64,000 nucleotides of DNA from Curtobacterium flaccumfaciens pv. betae (GTDB lineage Bacteria > Actinomycetota > Actinomycetes > Actinomycetales > Microbacteriaceae), in contig NZ_JAPJDC010000001.1 of assembly GCF_026241855.1 (NCBI RefSeq), positions 2,852,001 to 2,916,000 on the forward strand. The letters are read 5' to 3'. Both the position numbers and the translations under genes were made by a program. Below are positions 27,395 to 36,469 of this stretch, piece by piece; position 1 is the first letter of the stretch; each line of letters starts with the position of its first letter. Under the pieces are notes generated by a model. The model did not search any database. It saw only the letters and a list, made by a program, of their open reading frames with translations, and had not been told where the DNA came from.

Positions 27395-29094
27395 CGGGTC
27401 ACTTCCTCTGTCTGGAGGCGCGGGTCGGCGCCGTCGGTCTGCTCGGTCGGTCCTGTGGTCGCGCTGGGGCGGGTCGCCGCCGCGGCGACGTCCTGCACGG
27501 GCAGTGCGGCCCGGTAGCGCTCCAGGTACGTCTGGAACCCGGCGACGTCCGCCGGCTCGGGTTCGGCCACGTGCACGGCGTCCCCGCCGAACACGGTGTC
27601 GGACAGGTAGTCGGCGAGCTGCTGGTCGGTGTGCTCGAGGTAGGCGGCCAGGACGGCGATCCCCCACGCACCGCCTTCGCCCGCGGTCTCCTCGAGCGCG
27701 ATCGGCACGCGCAACGCCGCCGCGAGGAGCCGCTGCGGGCTGCCGGGCGTGCGGAAGAGCCCGCCGTGCGCGGTCATCCGGTCGACCTGCACCTGTTCGC
27801 CGTGCAGGACGTCCATGCCGATGGCCAGGGTCGCGAACGCGCCGTGCACCTCGGAGCGCACCAGGTTGCCGAGCGTGAAGCGTGCGCCGGGGGTGCGGAG
27901 CAGCAGGGGCCGGCCGTCCTCGACGCGGGTGACGGGTTCGCCGGCCAGGTAGTTGAAGGAGAGCAGGCCGCCGGCGTCGGGATCGGTGGCGTCCGCGACG
28001 GCCTCGGCGAGCAGCGTGGCGTAGACGTCGTCGATGCCGATCGGCGTCGCGCCGGTACGCTCGCTCGAGGCCTCGGCGAAGCGTCCGAACACCCGGGCCC
28101 AGCTCGCGATCTCGCTCGCGCCGTTGTTGCAGTGCACCATCGCCACGGCATCGCCGGCCGGGGTGGTGACGACGTCGAGTTCCTCGTGCGCGGTGGTCAG
28201 CGGCTGCTCGAGCACGACCATCGCGAAGATGCTCGTGCCGACGCTGACGTTGCCGGTGCGCGGGGCGACGGCGTTCGTCGCGACCATGCCGGTTCCGGCG
28301 TCGCCCTCGGGCGGGCAGAGCGGTGCGCCGGGTTCGAGCGTGCCGCTCGGGTCGAGCCAGGTCGCGCCCTCGGGGGTCAGCTCACCGGCTTCCGCGCCGG
28401 CGACGAGGACCTCGGGCAGCAGGGACCGCAGGTCCGGCACGCCGATCAGGTCCTGCGCGGTGGCGAGCATGGCGTGGTCGAAGTCCTTCGCGCCCGGGTC
28501 GCCGGGGCCGCTGTCGACAGGGCCGCCCTCGATCGGGAACATGCCGCTCGCGTCGCCGACGCCCAGGACGTTCCGCCCGGTCAGGCGTCGGTGCACGTAG
28601 CCCGCCAGGGTCGTGACACCGGCGATCTCGGCCACGTGCGGCTCGTCGTCGAGGACCGCCTGGTACAGGTGGGCGATCGACCACCGCAGCGGGATGTTGA
28701 ACCCGAGGGCCTCGCTGAGCCGTTCGGCCGCGGGGCCGGTCGAGGTGTTGCGCCAGGTGCGGAACGGCACGAGCAGCTCGCCCGCGGCGTCGAACGCCAG
28801 GTAGCCGTGCATCATCGCGCTCACGCCCACGGCGCGGTACGTGGCGGGGGTGACGTCGTACTGCGTCTCGACGTCGGCCACCAGGGCGGCGTACGCGGCC
28901 CGGAGTCCGGTCTCGACGGCCTCCAGCGAGTAGGTCCAGCGGCCGTCGACGTACTCGTTCTCCCACTCGTGGGAACCGGCGGCGATGGGCACGAGGTCCT
29001 CGTCCACCAGGCAGGCCTTGATGCGGGTGGAGCCGAGCTCGATCCCCAGTGTGGTGCGGCCGTCCACGATCCGCTGTCGGCGGTCGTCACCCAT
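27391..29094 (-). CDS. araB: L-ribulokinase
   Basis: A 567-residue FGGY-family kinase that phosphorylates L-ribulose. The ATP/sugar-binding fold begins [19 protein letters not shown], the ribulokinase signature [17 protein letters not shown] follows, and [19 protein letters not shown] is in the C-terminal domain. The last 30 residues are a low-complexity tail that carries the half-palindrome CTGGAGGCGCGG (27412 on). GGAGGAACGC precedes the ATG. It is the first gene of araBDA, under two GTGAGCGCTCAC operators. Confidence 0.95.
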   Translation of the reverse strand: MGDDRRQRIVDGRTTLGIELGSTRIKACLVDEDLVPIAAGSHEWENEYVDGRWTYSLEAVETGLRAAYAALVADVETQYDVTPATYRAVGVSAMMHGYLAFDAAGELLVPFRTWRNTSTGPAAERLSEALGFNIPLRWSIAHLYQAVLDDEPHVAEIAGVTTLAGYVHRRLTGRNVLGVGDASGMFPIEGGPVDSGPGDPGAKDFDHAMLATAQDLIGVPDLRSLLPEVLVAGAEAGELTPEGATWLDPSGTLEPGAPLCPPEGDAGTGMVATNAVAPRTGNVSVGTSIFAMVVLEQPLTTAHEELDVVTTPAGDAVAMVHCNNGASEIASWARVFGRFAEASSERTGATPIGIDDVYATLLAEAVADATDPDAGGLLSFNYLAGEPVTRVEDGRPLLLRTPGARFTLGNLVRSEVHGAFATLAIGMDVLHGEQVQVDRMTAHGGLFRTPGSPQRLLAAALRVPIALEETAGEGGAWGIAVLAAYLEHTDQQLADYLSDTVFGGDAVHVAEPEPADVAGFQTYLERYRAALPVQDVAAAATRPSATTGPTEQTDGADPRLQTEEVTR

Positions 29095-29122
29095 GCGTTC
29101 CTCCAGAACCTCGTCGTCCCCA

Positions 29123-29134
29123 GTGAGCGCTCAC
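29123..29134. promoter_or_regulatory. LacI-type operator GTGAGCGCTCAC (araBDA, proximal)
   Basis: A perfect 12-bp palindrome, 28 bp upstream of the araB start, lying just past a probable -10 (minus-strand CAGGAT, with TTGCAT 18 bp before it). Binding here would block initiation. Four more identical copies lie in this window. Confidence 0.8.
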
Positions 29135-29144
29135 ATCCTGGCAC

Positions 29145-29156
29145 GTGAGCGCTCAC
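29145..29156. promoter_or_regulatory. LacI-type operator GTGAGCGCTCAC (araBDA, distal)
   Basis: The second perfect copy before araB, 22 bp from the first (about two helical turns), placed within the spacer between the probable -35 and -10 boxes. Two sites on the same face of the helix suggest cooperative binding. Confidence 0.8.
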
Positions 29157-29826
29157 TCATGCAACGCCGCGGCGCGCCGCCCGCACTGCTCGTCCCGCTC
29201 ATCGGGTCGTCCCGCTCGTCCCGTCCCGCTCGTCCCGTCCCGCTCGTCCCGTCCCGCTCGTCCCGCTCGTCCCGCTCGCCCGCCCTCCCGCCCGCCCGCC
29301 TGCCCCACCGGTCGCAACACCCCGCTCAGTTCCCCCCACCGGTCACGAACCGTCGTCCAGCGCATCGGCAGACGACCGTTCCTGACCACTCGACGTCCCA
29401 CGCACGACGGGTCGTGACCGCGCGACGAACGAGGGGCGCCGACGACGTGCGACCACGGCAGCCCCACACCCGCGCAAGTCCCGACCACCGGCCACCCCGC
29501 ACCCGCGCAAGTCGTCGACCACCGGCCACCCTCCACCCGCGCGAGTCCCCGACCACCGGCCCGCCGACCCCACGACACCCCGAACCGCGGCGCCCGGGAC
29601 GGTCACGACACCCCGCCGCCTCCCCACCGCGCGGTCACGAACTGTCGGCTGGAGGTGCACCGAGCGACGAGTCGTGACCGTTCGGCCACGGCGGACGGGG
29701 TGTCGTGACCGCCCGACCACGGCGGACGAGGTTTCCCCACCGCGCGGTCACGAATTGTCGGTTGGAGGTGCGCCGAGCGACGAGTCGTGACCGCTCGACC
29801 ACGGCCGCCGGGGTGTCGCGACCGCC
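29157..29826. repeat. Repeat-rich intergenic region between araB and a LacI gene
   Basis: No gene is seen in this 670-bp gap. It contains (i) a 14-bp CGCTCGTCCCGTCC tract repeated about three times within 29188-29280; (ii) three 32-34 bp tandem units starting ACCCGCGCAAGTC at 29468, 29501 and 29535; and (iii) two 91-bp direct repeats at 29621-29711 and 29734-29824, each bounded by GGTCACGA and TCGTGACC or close variants. The composition is strongly C-rich on the plus strand. The 91-bp copies lie immediately after the LacI stop and may terminate that transcript. Confidence 0.8.
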
Positions 29827-30825
29827 CTAGGCGCCGACGGTGCTCTCGCGGATGACGAGCGACGGGGTCACGGCCGCGGACGACGCCGTCCCGCCGTCGA
29901 TCAGGGCGAGGAGCGCCTGCCCCGCGACGCGTCCGAGCTCCTCGAGCCGCAGGTCCACGGTGGTCAGCGGCGGCCTCGAGGCGAGCGCCATCACGTCCCA
30001 GTCGTCGAACCCGGTGACCGCGACGTCTCCGGGCACCGAGCGCCCGAGCTCCCGCAGCCGGTCGCACACGCCCCGGGCGATCTGGTCGCTGCCGCAGACG
30101 ATCGCGTCGACGTCGGGCGACTCCCGCGCGAGCACGTCCACCGCCTGCCGCCCCCAGCGCTCCGACCACTCGCCGTACAGCGGGTCGGTGACCAGGTGCG
30201 ACCCGAGGACCGACGAGGCACCGGCAACCCGTCGTGCCGCGGACCGGTGTCGTGCCGGCCCTGTCACGATCGCGACCCGCTGCCGCCCGAGCGAGCGCAC
30301 GTGCGAGGCGACGAGCGCCGACCCGGCGGCGTCGTCGAGGGTGATCGACACGTCGGAGTCATCGGTCGAGGGCGTGAAGGCGTAGACGACGGGGATGGAC
30401 ACGTCGATCGGGGGACGGGCGTCGGCGGAACGGCCGGTCACGATGATGCCGTCGACGCCGCGAGCCGCCAGGGAGCGCAGGTAGTGGGCCTCGCGCACGT
30501 GGTCGTCGCGGGTGTCGCACAGCAGGACGGCCATCCGCCCGGCGGACAGGGCGTCCTCGGCGCCGAGCAGCACCGGGATCGAGAACCGGCCGAACGAGTC
30601 GGTGGTGATCATGCCGACGGTGTAGGTCCGTCCCGACGACAGCGCACGGGCCCGGGCATCGCCGACGAACCCGAGCTTCTCGGCGGCTTCCTTCACCCGC
30701 AACCGGGTGGCGTCCCGCAGCTGCCCGGTGCCGTTCAGCGCCTTCGACGCGGTGCCGATCGACACCCCGGCGAGCGCCGCCACGTCGGTGATCCGGATCG
30801 GCTGACCGGTGCGTTCGAGCGCCAC
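29827..30825 (-). CDS. LacI-family repressor of the GH127 operon (probable)
   Basis: A 332-residue regulator with an N-terminal LacI helix-turn-helix (RITDVAALAGVSIGTASKALNG, about residues 10-32), the hinge helix AARALSSGRTY-like segment and a periplasmic-binding-type sensor domain ending in PPLTTVDLRLEELGRVAGQALL. The GTG at 30825 is preferred because GGAAAGG lies at a good distance; GTG at 30834 sits right on that site. A -10 TAAGGT lies at 30862-30867. It is divergent from the beta-arabinofuranosidase operon, its likely target. Confidence 0.86.
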   Translation of the reverse strand: MALERTGQPIRITDVAALAGVSIGTASKALNGTGQLRDATRLRVKEAAEKLGFVGDARARALSSGRTYTVGMITTDSFGRFSIPVLLGAEDALSAGRMAVLLCDTRDDHVREAHYLRSLAARGVDGIIVTGRSADARPPIDVSIPVVYAFTPSTDDSDVSITLDDAAGSALVASHVRSLGRQRVAIVTGPARHRSAARRVAGASSVLGSHLVTDPLYGEWSERWGRQAVDVLARESPDVDAIVCGSDQIARGVCDRLRELGRSVPGDVAVTGFDDWDVMALASRPPLTTVDLRLEELGRVAGQALLALIDGGTASSAAVTPSLVIRESTVGA

Positions 30826-30888
30826 GGCAACCACCTTTCCGACGTTCAGGACGTGCCGATGACCTTACACAAAACCGTCGGGATGCCC

Positions 30889-30918
30889 TTGCGCGGCGTG
30901 CACCCCGTGTCGTAACGT
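30889..30918 (+). promoter_or_regulatory. Promoter of the GH127 operon
   Basis: TTGCGC (30889-30894) and TAACGT (30913-30918) are separated by 18 bp, matching an actinobacterial housekeeping promoter. The operator-like palindrome at 30927-30938 starts where transcription should begin. Confidence 0.5.
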
Positions 30919-30926
30919 CCACCGCA

Positions 30927-30938
30927 GAAACCGTTTTC
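30927..30938. promoter_or_regulatory. Probable LacI operator of the GH127 operon
   Basis: GAAACCGTTTTC is a near-palindrome (10 of 12 bases symmetric) with the CG centre typical of LacI operators. It differs from the GTGAGCGCTCAC sites, so it is probably read by the adjacent regulator. A partial copy, AAAACCGT, lies at 30871-30878 near that gene's own promoter. Confidence 0.5.
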
Positions 30939-30990
30939 CGGATGGCCAGCCCCATCCGAACGGCACCGAGTCACATCGCAAGGAGGCGAC

Positions 30991-33006
30991 ATGACCACCA
31001 CGCTCGCGACCGATCGCGGCGCGCACACCGCGACCCCGGTCCTCCCGACCGCCGACGCGCACCTCACGCTCCGGCCGCTGCCGACCGGCGACGCCCGGAT
31101 CACCGGCGGCTTCTGGGCGCTCCGCCAGGAGCGCAACGGCCGCGACGCCGTCCGCAGCGGATACCAGCAGCTGGAGACGGCCGGCAACTTCCGCAACCTC
31201 CGCATCGCCGCCGGGCTCGAGGAGGGCGAGGCCGTCGGCCCGATCTTCATGGACTCCGACGTGACGAAGTGGCTCGAGGCCGTGGCCTGGGAGTACGGCC
31301 GCGCCCCCGCCGAGGACCTGCTCGACCTGCAGCGCGAGGTCACCGCCCTGTACGCCCGGGCACAGGCCGACGACGGGTACCTGGACTCCGTGCAGCAGGT
31401 GCGCGGGAAGGGTGAGCGGTACACGGACCTCAAGTGGAGCCACGAGATGTACTGCGCCGGGCACCTGTACCAGGCGGCCGTGGCGCAGCACCGTGCGACG
31501 GGCGACACCGGTCTGCTCGACGTCGCGATCAAGAACGCCGACCACCTGGTCCGCACGTTCGGCGACGGCACCGCACCCGACGGCACACCGAAGACCCGCG
31601 ACGTCGACGGCCACCCCGTCGTCGAGATGGGCCTGGTCGAGCTGTACCGCGAGACCGGCAACCGTGACTACCTCGACCTGGCGCACTGGTTCGTCGACGC
31701 CCGCGGGCACGGCATCATCGAGCGCGCCGGCGGCGAGCCGACGTACTTCTCCGACCGGGTGCCGAGCCGGCGGGCCACGACCGTCGAGGGGCACGCCGTC
31801 CGCGCCGTGTACCTGGCGGCGGGTGCCGTGGACGTCGCGATCGAGACCGGGGACACCGAGCTCCTCGCCGCGAGCGAGACCCAGTTCGCCGACATGATGG
31901 CGACGAAGGCCTTCATCACCGGCGGCCTCGGGGCACGCTGGGACTGGGAGGCGTTCGGTGACCCGTACGAGCTGCCGACCGACCGCGGCTACGCCGAGAC
32001 GTGCGCGGCCATCGGCGGCGTGCAGTGGGCCTGGCGGCTGCTGCTCGCGACCGGCAAGCCGGTCTACGCCGACGCGATCGAGCGTCTGCTCTACAACGCG
32101 TTCCTCGCCGGGGTGAGCCTGGCCGGCACGGAGTACTTCTACGTGAACCCGCTGCAGCAGCGCGACCACGCCCACCAGGACGAGAACCGCTCCCCCGCCC
32201 ACGGGCGACGCGGATGGTTCGACTGCGCCTGCTGCCCGCCGAACATCATGCGCACCTTCGCGAGCCTCGACGGCTACCTGGCCACGGCGACCGACGGCGG
32301 GCTGCAGGTCCACCAGTACGCCACCGCCGACGTCGGTCCGGTGCGGGTCGAGACCGACTACCCGCACGACGGCCGCGTCCGTGTCACGGTCACCGAGGAC
32401 GGCCCGCTCGCCCTGGGCCTGCGGATCCCGGCATGGTCGGACACCACGACCGTCACGGGTCCGGGCGGGTCCGCGAGTCCGACAGCGGGCACGCTGCACG
32501 TCGTCGACCGCGAGTGGTCGGCGGGCGACACGGTCGAGCTCGTCTTCGACACGACGCCGCACCGCTACGTCGCCGACACCCGCATCGACGCCGCCCGCGG
32601 GCAGGTCGCGATCGAGCGCGGCCCGCTCGTGTACGCGGTCGAGCAGGCGGACCAGCAGGGCTTCACGGTCGACGACCTGACGGTCGACGCGGACGCGCCG
32701 ATCACCGAGGAGCGCCGCGACGACCTGCTCGACGGCGTCGTCACGCTGCGGATCCCGGGGCACGCCCCGGCCGAGCACGTGCAGCCGGCCTGGCCGTACC
32801 AGCGTCTGGACGCGACCCGGTCTGGAGGATCGGATCACGCCGGAGACGTGACCGACGTCGACGACGTGGCCGGTCCGCAGGGCGCCACCACGGGCCTCCA
32901 GGCTGGTCACAACGGCCGCGACGTCACCGCGACCGCCGTCCCGTACTACGCGTGGGCCAACCGGGGAGCCGCGCCGATGCGCGTCTGGCTCCCGCTGGCG
33001 CGGTGA
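30991..33006 (+). CDS. GH127 beta-L-arabinofuranosidase
   Basis: A 671-residue glycosidase that releases L-arabinose from beta-L-arabinofuranosides such as those on hydroxyproline-rich plant glycoproteins. The GH127 metal-thiolate centre is intact: Glu336 and Cys338 in GYAETCAAIGG, and Cys414-Cys415 in DCACCPPNIM, where one Cys is the nucleophile; Glu320 in WDWEAFGDPYELP fits the acid/base. AAGGAGG lies before the ATG. No signal peptide, so it acts inside the cell on imported sugars. About 40 residues near the C-terminus (GGSDHAGDVTDVDDVAG to TGLQAGHNG) look like an inserted segment carrying CGGGCCTCCAGGC. Confidence 0.92.
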   Translation: MTTTLATDRGAHTATPVLPTADAHLTLRPLPTGDARITGGFWALRQERNGRDAVRSGYQQLETAGNFRNLRIAAGLEEGEAVGPIFMDSDVTKWLEAVAWEYGRAPAEDLLDLQREVTALYARAQADDGYLDSVQQVRGKGERYTDLKWSHEMYCAGHLYQAAVAQHRATGDTGLLDVAIKNADHLVRTFGDGTAPDGTPKTRDVDGHPVVEMGLVELYRETGNRDYLDLAHWFVDARGHGIIERAGGEPTYFSDRVPSRRATTVEGHAVRAVYLAAGAVDVAIETGDTELLAASETQFADMMATKAFITGGLGARWDWEAFGDPYELPTDRGYAETCAAIGGVQWAWRLLLATGKPVYADAIERLLYNAFLAGVSLAGTEYFYVNPLQQRDHAHQDENRSPAHGRRGWFDCACCPPNIMRTFASLDGYLATATDGGLQVHQYATADVGPVRVETDYPHDGRVRVTVTEDGPLALGLRIPAWSDTTTVTGPGGSASPTAGTLHVVDREWSAGDTVELVFDTTPHRYVADTRIDAARGQVAIERGPLVYAVEQADQQGFTVDDLTVDADAPITEERRDDLLDGVVTLRIPGHAPAEHVQPAWPYQRLDATRSGGSDHAGDVTDVDDVAGPQGATTGLQAGHNGRDVTATAVPYYAWANRGAAPMRVWLPLAR

Positions 33007-34319
33007 CCGGCGTGGACCGCCGAGCGTTCCTCGTCGGCGGCGTCGCCGGCGGGGCCGCCCTCGCCCTGGCCGGGTGCTCCGGCACCCTGCCGAAGGTCGT
33101 CGCGAAGCCCGCGAGCTTCGGGAAGAACGCGACCGGCACCGTGCAGGTGTGGTGCCGGTCGGCGACCCAGGCCGGCCTGACGTCGGCCGTCGCCGGGTTC
33201 AACAAGGCGAACCCGGCGCTGCAGGTCCAGCTGACGCCCGTGCCGGACGCGCAGTACGTGACCAAGCTCGCGACCGCGATCCGCGGGGGTGAGCCGCCGG
33301 ACGTCGTGGACATCGACGACATCAACTCGCAGCTGTTCATCTTCCGCGAGGCGTTCGCCGACCTGACCGACGTGGTCAAGAGCCTGGACTACTTCGACGC
33401 GATCTCCCCGGGGCACCTGCGCCTGCTCGAGTACCGCGACCGGTACTACGGCCTGCCCTACCTGGCCGACAACTCGCAGCTGTTCGTGAACACCGAGCTG
33501 TTCGAGCGTGCGGGCCTCGACGTCGAGGAGTCGACGAAGGACCTGTCCACGCTGCTCGACGCGGCGAAGGCCATCCGGAAACTCGACGACGACGTGTACG
33601 GCTGGTCGATCTCCGGCAACGCCGCCGGCATCATCGGCTTCGTCACGCAGCCGCACGTCTGGGCGACCGGGGTCGACATGATGACCGGCGAGGTGGGATC
33701 CCAGCGGGCGAACATCACCGGCAACGAGGCCCTCGAACGCATGCTCGAGTTCTACCGGCAGCTGTGGAAGGACGGCGTGCTGTCGAAGGCGACGTACTCC
33801 GACGCCGGCACCACGTGGGGTGCCGACTTCCGGGCCGGCAAGGTGGGGATCTTCCCGACCTCGTACGGGGCGACCGTGCCCGCGGCCACCAAGGCGATGC
33901 GGGCGAAGATGCAGACGGTGCTCATCCCGTCGTGGGACGGCCAGCGGTCGTTCTTCGACGGCGGCGACAACATGTGCATCCCGAACGGGGCGGCGAACCC
34001 GTCCGGCGGGTGGGCGTTCATGCAGTACGCGAACGGCCTCCAGCAGCAGCAGGCACTGCCGGACGGCGGGTACTTCCCGACGCGGTCGGACGCCGCCACC
34101 CCGGAGTACCGCAAGCGGTTCTCGCTGGCGTACGGGCCACTCGACGCCATCGACAAGGGCTACGCACCGCAGACGCTGGCGTACAACCTGCTCAACAACC
34201 AGCCGTCGTCGCCGTACTTCGCGATGTTCCGCGAGGCCGTGTTCGGGTCGGGGAGCGCTGCCGCCATGCGGACGGCGCAGTCCGACTACCAGCGGATCCT
34301 CGACCAGGTGCAGGCCTGA
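33003..34319 (+). CDS. Sugar ABC transporter substrate-binding lipoprotein (CUT1)
   Basis: A 438-residue lipoprotein whose GTG overlaps the GH127 stop (GTGA). DRRAFLVGG is twin-arginine-like and LALAGCSG is the lipobox. The family 1 solute-binding fold is seen in VQVWCRSATQAGLTSAVAGFNKANP and RAGKVGIFPTSYGATV. Since it is coupled to the beta-arabinofuranosidase, it probably binds an arabinofuranosyl disaccharide or glycan fragment. Confidence 0.88.
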   Translation: MTGVDRRAFLVGGVAGGAALALAGCSGTLPKVVAKPASFGKNATGTVQVWCRSATQAGLTSAVAGFNKANPALQVQLTPVPDAQYVTKLATAIRGGEPPDVVDIDDINSQLFIFREAFADLTDVVKSLDYFDAISPGHLRLLEYRDRYYGLPYLADNSQLFVNTELFERAGLDVEESTKDLSTLLDAAKAIRKLDDDVYGWSISGNAAGIIGFVTQPHVWATGVDMMTGEVGSQRANITGNEALERMLEFYRQLWKDGVLSKATYSDAGTTWGADFRAGKVGIFPTSYGATVPAATKAMRAKMQTVLIPSWDGQRSFFDGGDNMCIPNGAANPSGGWAFMQYANGLQQQQALPDGGYFPTRSDAATPEYRKRFSLAYGPLDAIDKGYAPQTLAYNLLNNQPSSPYFAMFREAVFGSGSAAAMRTAQSDYQRILDQVQA

Positions 34320-34375
34320 GCCTGCCTGTCTTCTCCGCTCGTCTCGCTCTTGTTGATGCACAGAGAGGTGCACGC

Positions 34376-35344
34376 ATGTCGACCATCTCCACCCGGCGCC
34401 CCGCCGGCCGGACCGGCCCGGGCCGTCCCACCGTGGGCCGCGGCCCGGGGCGCGGCGGCTCCGTCCGGACCCGCAACTCGCTCACCCACCCGCCGCGCAC
34501 CGGCGCCGTCCTCGTCGCCCCGGCGATCCTGTTCGTCGCCGTCTTCGTGCTCGTCCCGCTCGTGTTCGCGCTCTACATCTCGTTCACGAACTGGCCCCTG
34601 ATCGGCCCGTACCGGTTCATCGGGCTGCAGAACTACCTGACACTGTTCCAGGACCCGACGTTCGTGCACGCCATCGGCTACACGCTGCTGTACACGGCGA
34701 TCGTGACCCTGCCGATCCTGGCGCTCGGGTACTTCCTCGCCGTGCTCGTCCGCGCACGCCGCCGTGGCAGCACGATCCTGCGGACGGTGTTCTTCCTGCC
34801 GTACGTGGTCGGGCTGACGACGCTCTCGTTCATGCTCGTGCTCGAGGCGCAGCCGAACTCCGGGGCCGTCAACATGGTGCTCCGCTGGCTCGGGATCACC
34901 GACGGCAGCACCGCGTGGCTCGTGAACGGTCCGCTGGCGACACTGCTCATCTGCGTGCTCGTGGTCTGGGCGGTGTCCGGGCTGACCATGGTGCTGCTCA
35001 TGTCGGCGATGCAGGGCGTCCCCGACGAGGTCTACGAGTCGGCGCAGCTCGAGGGGGCCTCCTGGTGGCAGACCGAACGCCTCATCACGTTCCCGATGAT
35101 CCGCTCGACCGTCGCGCTGAGCGTCATCATCTCGGTGATCGGCTCGCTGCTCGCCTTCAACCAGTTCTACATCCTGACCCAGGGCGGGCCGGGCACCGAG
35201 ACCACCACGATCGTGAACGCGATCTACAACCGCGGGTTCGTGAACCTGCAGCTCGGGGCCGCGACCGCCCAGTCGATCGCCCTCGTCGTGGTGATCGCCG
35301 CCGTGACGGTGTTCCAGTTCTGGGCACTGCGAGAGAAGGACTGA
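34376..35344 (+). CDS. Sugar ABC transporter permease (MalF type)
   Basis: A 322-residue permease with a 40-residue Arg/Gly-rich cytoplasmic start and six helices. The EAA loop is YESAQLEGASWWQTERLITFPM, and FNQFYILTQGGPGTETTTIVNAIY is typical of MalF-like subunits. GAGAGG precedes the ATG at 34376. It belongs to the GH127 operon. Confidence 0.9.
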   Translation: MSTISTRRPAGRTGPGRPTVGRGPGRGGSVRTRNSLTHPPRTGAVLVAPAILFVAVFVLVPLVFALYISFTNWPLIGPYRFIGLQNYLTLFQDPTFVHAIGYTLLYTAIVTLPILALGYFLAVLVRARRRGSTILRTVFFLPYVVGLTTLSFMLVLEAQPNSGAVNMVLRWLGITDGSTAWLVNGPLATLLICVLVVWAVSGLTMVLLMSAMQGVPDEVYESAQLEGASWWQTERLITFPMIRSTVALSVIISVIGSLLAFNQFYILTQGGPGTETTTIVNAIYNRGFVNLQLGAATAQSIALVVVIAAVTVFQFWALREKD

Positions 35345-35348
35345 CGCC

Positions 35349-36302
35349 ATGAGCACCACGACCTCCCGTGCGGCCCTCGCGGCACCGGACCTGTCCACCA
35401 GGGCCCTGACCACCACGGGTGACGGCCCACGTCGGCGCCACCAGCAGGGCAGCGTCCAGCACCCCCGCGACACCACCGTGAAGCGCACCCTGTACGCGAT
35501 CGCCGGCATCGGTTCCGCCCTCGTGTTCGGCGTCCCGCTCATCTGGTCGATCCTGCGGGCGTTCCAGTCCGAGGCCGTCATCACGCAGGCCCCGGACCCG
35601 GCGACGTTCTTCCAACTCGGGTGGCAGAACTTCGCCGCCGTCTTCGCCTCGTCCTCGCACCTGCTCACCGGCGTCGTGAACTCGCTCATCGTGTCGATCG
35701 CCACGGCGGTGCTGACCGCGGTGATCGCGACGATGGCCGGCTACGGGTTCGCCCGCTTCCGGTTCCGGGGCGCCGGGCTCGTGTTCGGCCTGGTGCTGCT
35801 GACGATGATGGTGCCGTTCCAGGCCATCCTCACGCCGCTGTACCTCGAGATGAACGCCATGGGGCTGACGAACTCGCTGCTCGGGCTCGTGCTGTTCTAC
35901 ACGACGGTGAACCTGCCGTTCGGGGTGTTCGTGATGCGGAACGCGTTCGAGTCGATTCCCACCGAGCTCGAGGACTCGGCCTTCGTCGACGGAGCCTCGC
36001 GCTTCCGGGTCGTCGTGTCGGTGCTCCGCCCGCTGCTCCTGCCGGGGGCGGCGACCGCGGCGCTCTACGCGTTCCTGGCGTCGTGGACGGAGTTCCTCGG
36101 AGCCCTGACGTTCCTGACGAAGGACTCGCTGTACACGCTGCCGGTCGCGCTGCTCAACCTGCAGACCGGTGCGTACGGGCAGGTGTCGTACGGCAACCTC
36201 GTCGCCGGGTCGGTGGTGGCGATGATCCCGTGCATCGCGCTGTACGTCGGGTTGCAACGGTTCTACGTCGCCGGGCTGTCGTCCGGGGCGTTGAAGGGCT
36301 GA
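35349..36302 (+). CDS. Sugar ABC transporter permease (MalG type)
   Basis: A 317-residue permease with six helices after a variable 45-residue N-terminus. The coupling loop reads ELEDSAFVDGASRFRVVVSVL, and the end YVAGLSSGALKG is standard for the family. It closes the GH127 importer operon; no ATPase is encoded with it. Confidence 0.9.
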   Translation: MSTTTSRAALAAPDLSTRALTTTGDGPRRRHQQGSVQHPRDTTVKRTLYAIAGIGSALVFGVPLIWSILRAFQSEAVITQAPDPATFFQLGWQNFAAVFASSSHLLTGVVNSLIVSIATAVLTAVIATMAGYGFARFRFRGAGLVFGLVLLTMMVPFQAILTPLYLEMNAMGLTNSLLGLVLFYTTVNLPFGVFVMRNAFESIPTELEDSAFVDGASRFRVVVSVLRPLLLPGAATAALYAFLASWTEFLGALTFLTKDSLYTLPVALLNLQTGAYGQVSYGNLVAGSVVAMIPCIALYVGLQRFYVAGLSSGALKG

Positions 36303-36318
36303 CGGTCGGGTCAGCTCG

Positions 36319-36357
36319 CCGGCGGCGCCCCTCGCACCGTGCGAGGGGCGCCGCCGG
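36319..36357. terminator. Terminator hairpin after the GH127 operon
   Basis: CCGGCGGCGCCCCTCGCAC and its exact complement form 19-bp arms around a single central C. It starts 17 bp past the last permease stop. The CTCGCAC/GTGCGAG core links it to the GGTGCGAGG repeat family. Confidence 0.75.
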
Positions 36358-36360
36358 TGT

Positions 36361-36469
36361 GGTGCGAGGTTGCGTACTCCGTGCGGGGCGCAGGGGCTCG
36401 CACCGAGTACGGAACCTCGCACCACGCCGACCGCGCGGCACCGGACCTCGCACGGTGCGAGGGGGCGCT
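36361..36469. repeat. GGTGCGAGG-family repeat, second locus
   Basis: GGTGCGAGGTT at 36361 pairs with GGAACCTCGCACC ending near 36423, and a palindrome CCTCGCACGGTGCGAGG follows at 36447-36463. The order and sequences match the unit duplicated at 16962-17317, 19 kb away. Here it lies between two convergent operons and reaches the stop of the LacI gene. Confidence 0.8.
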
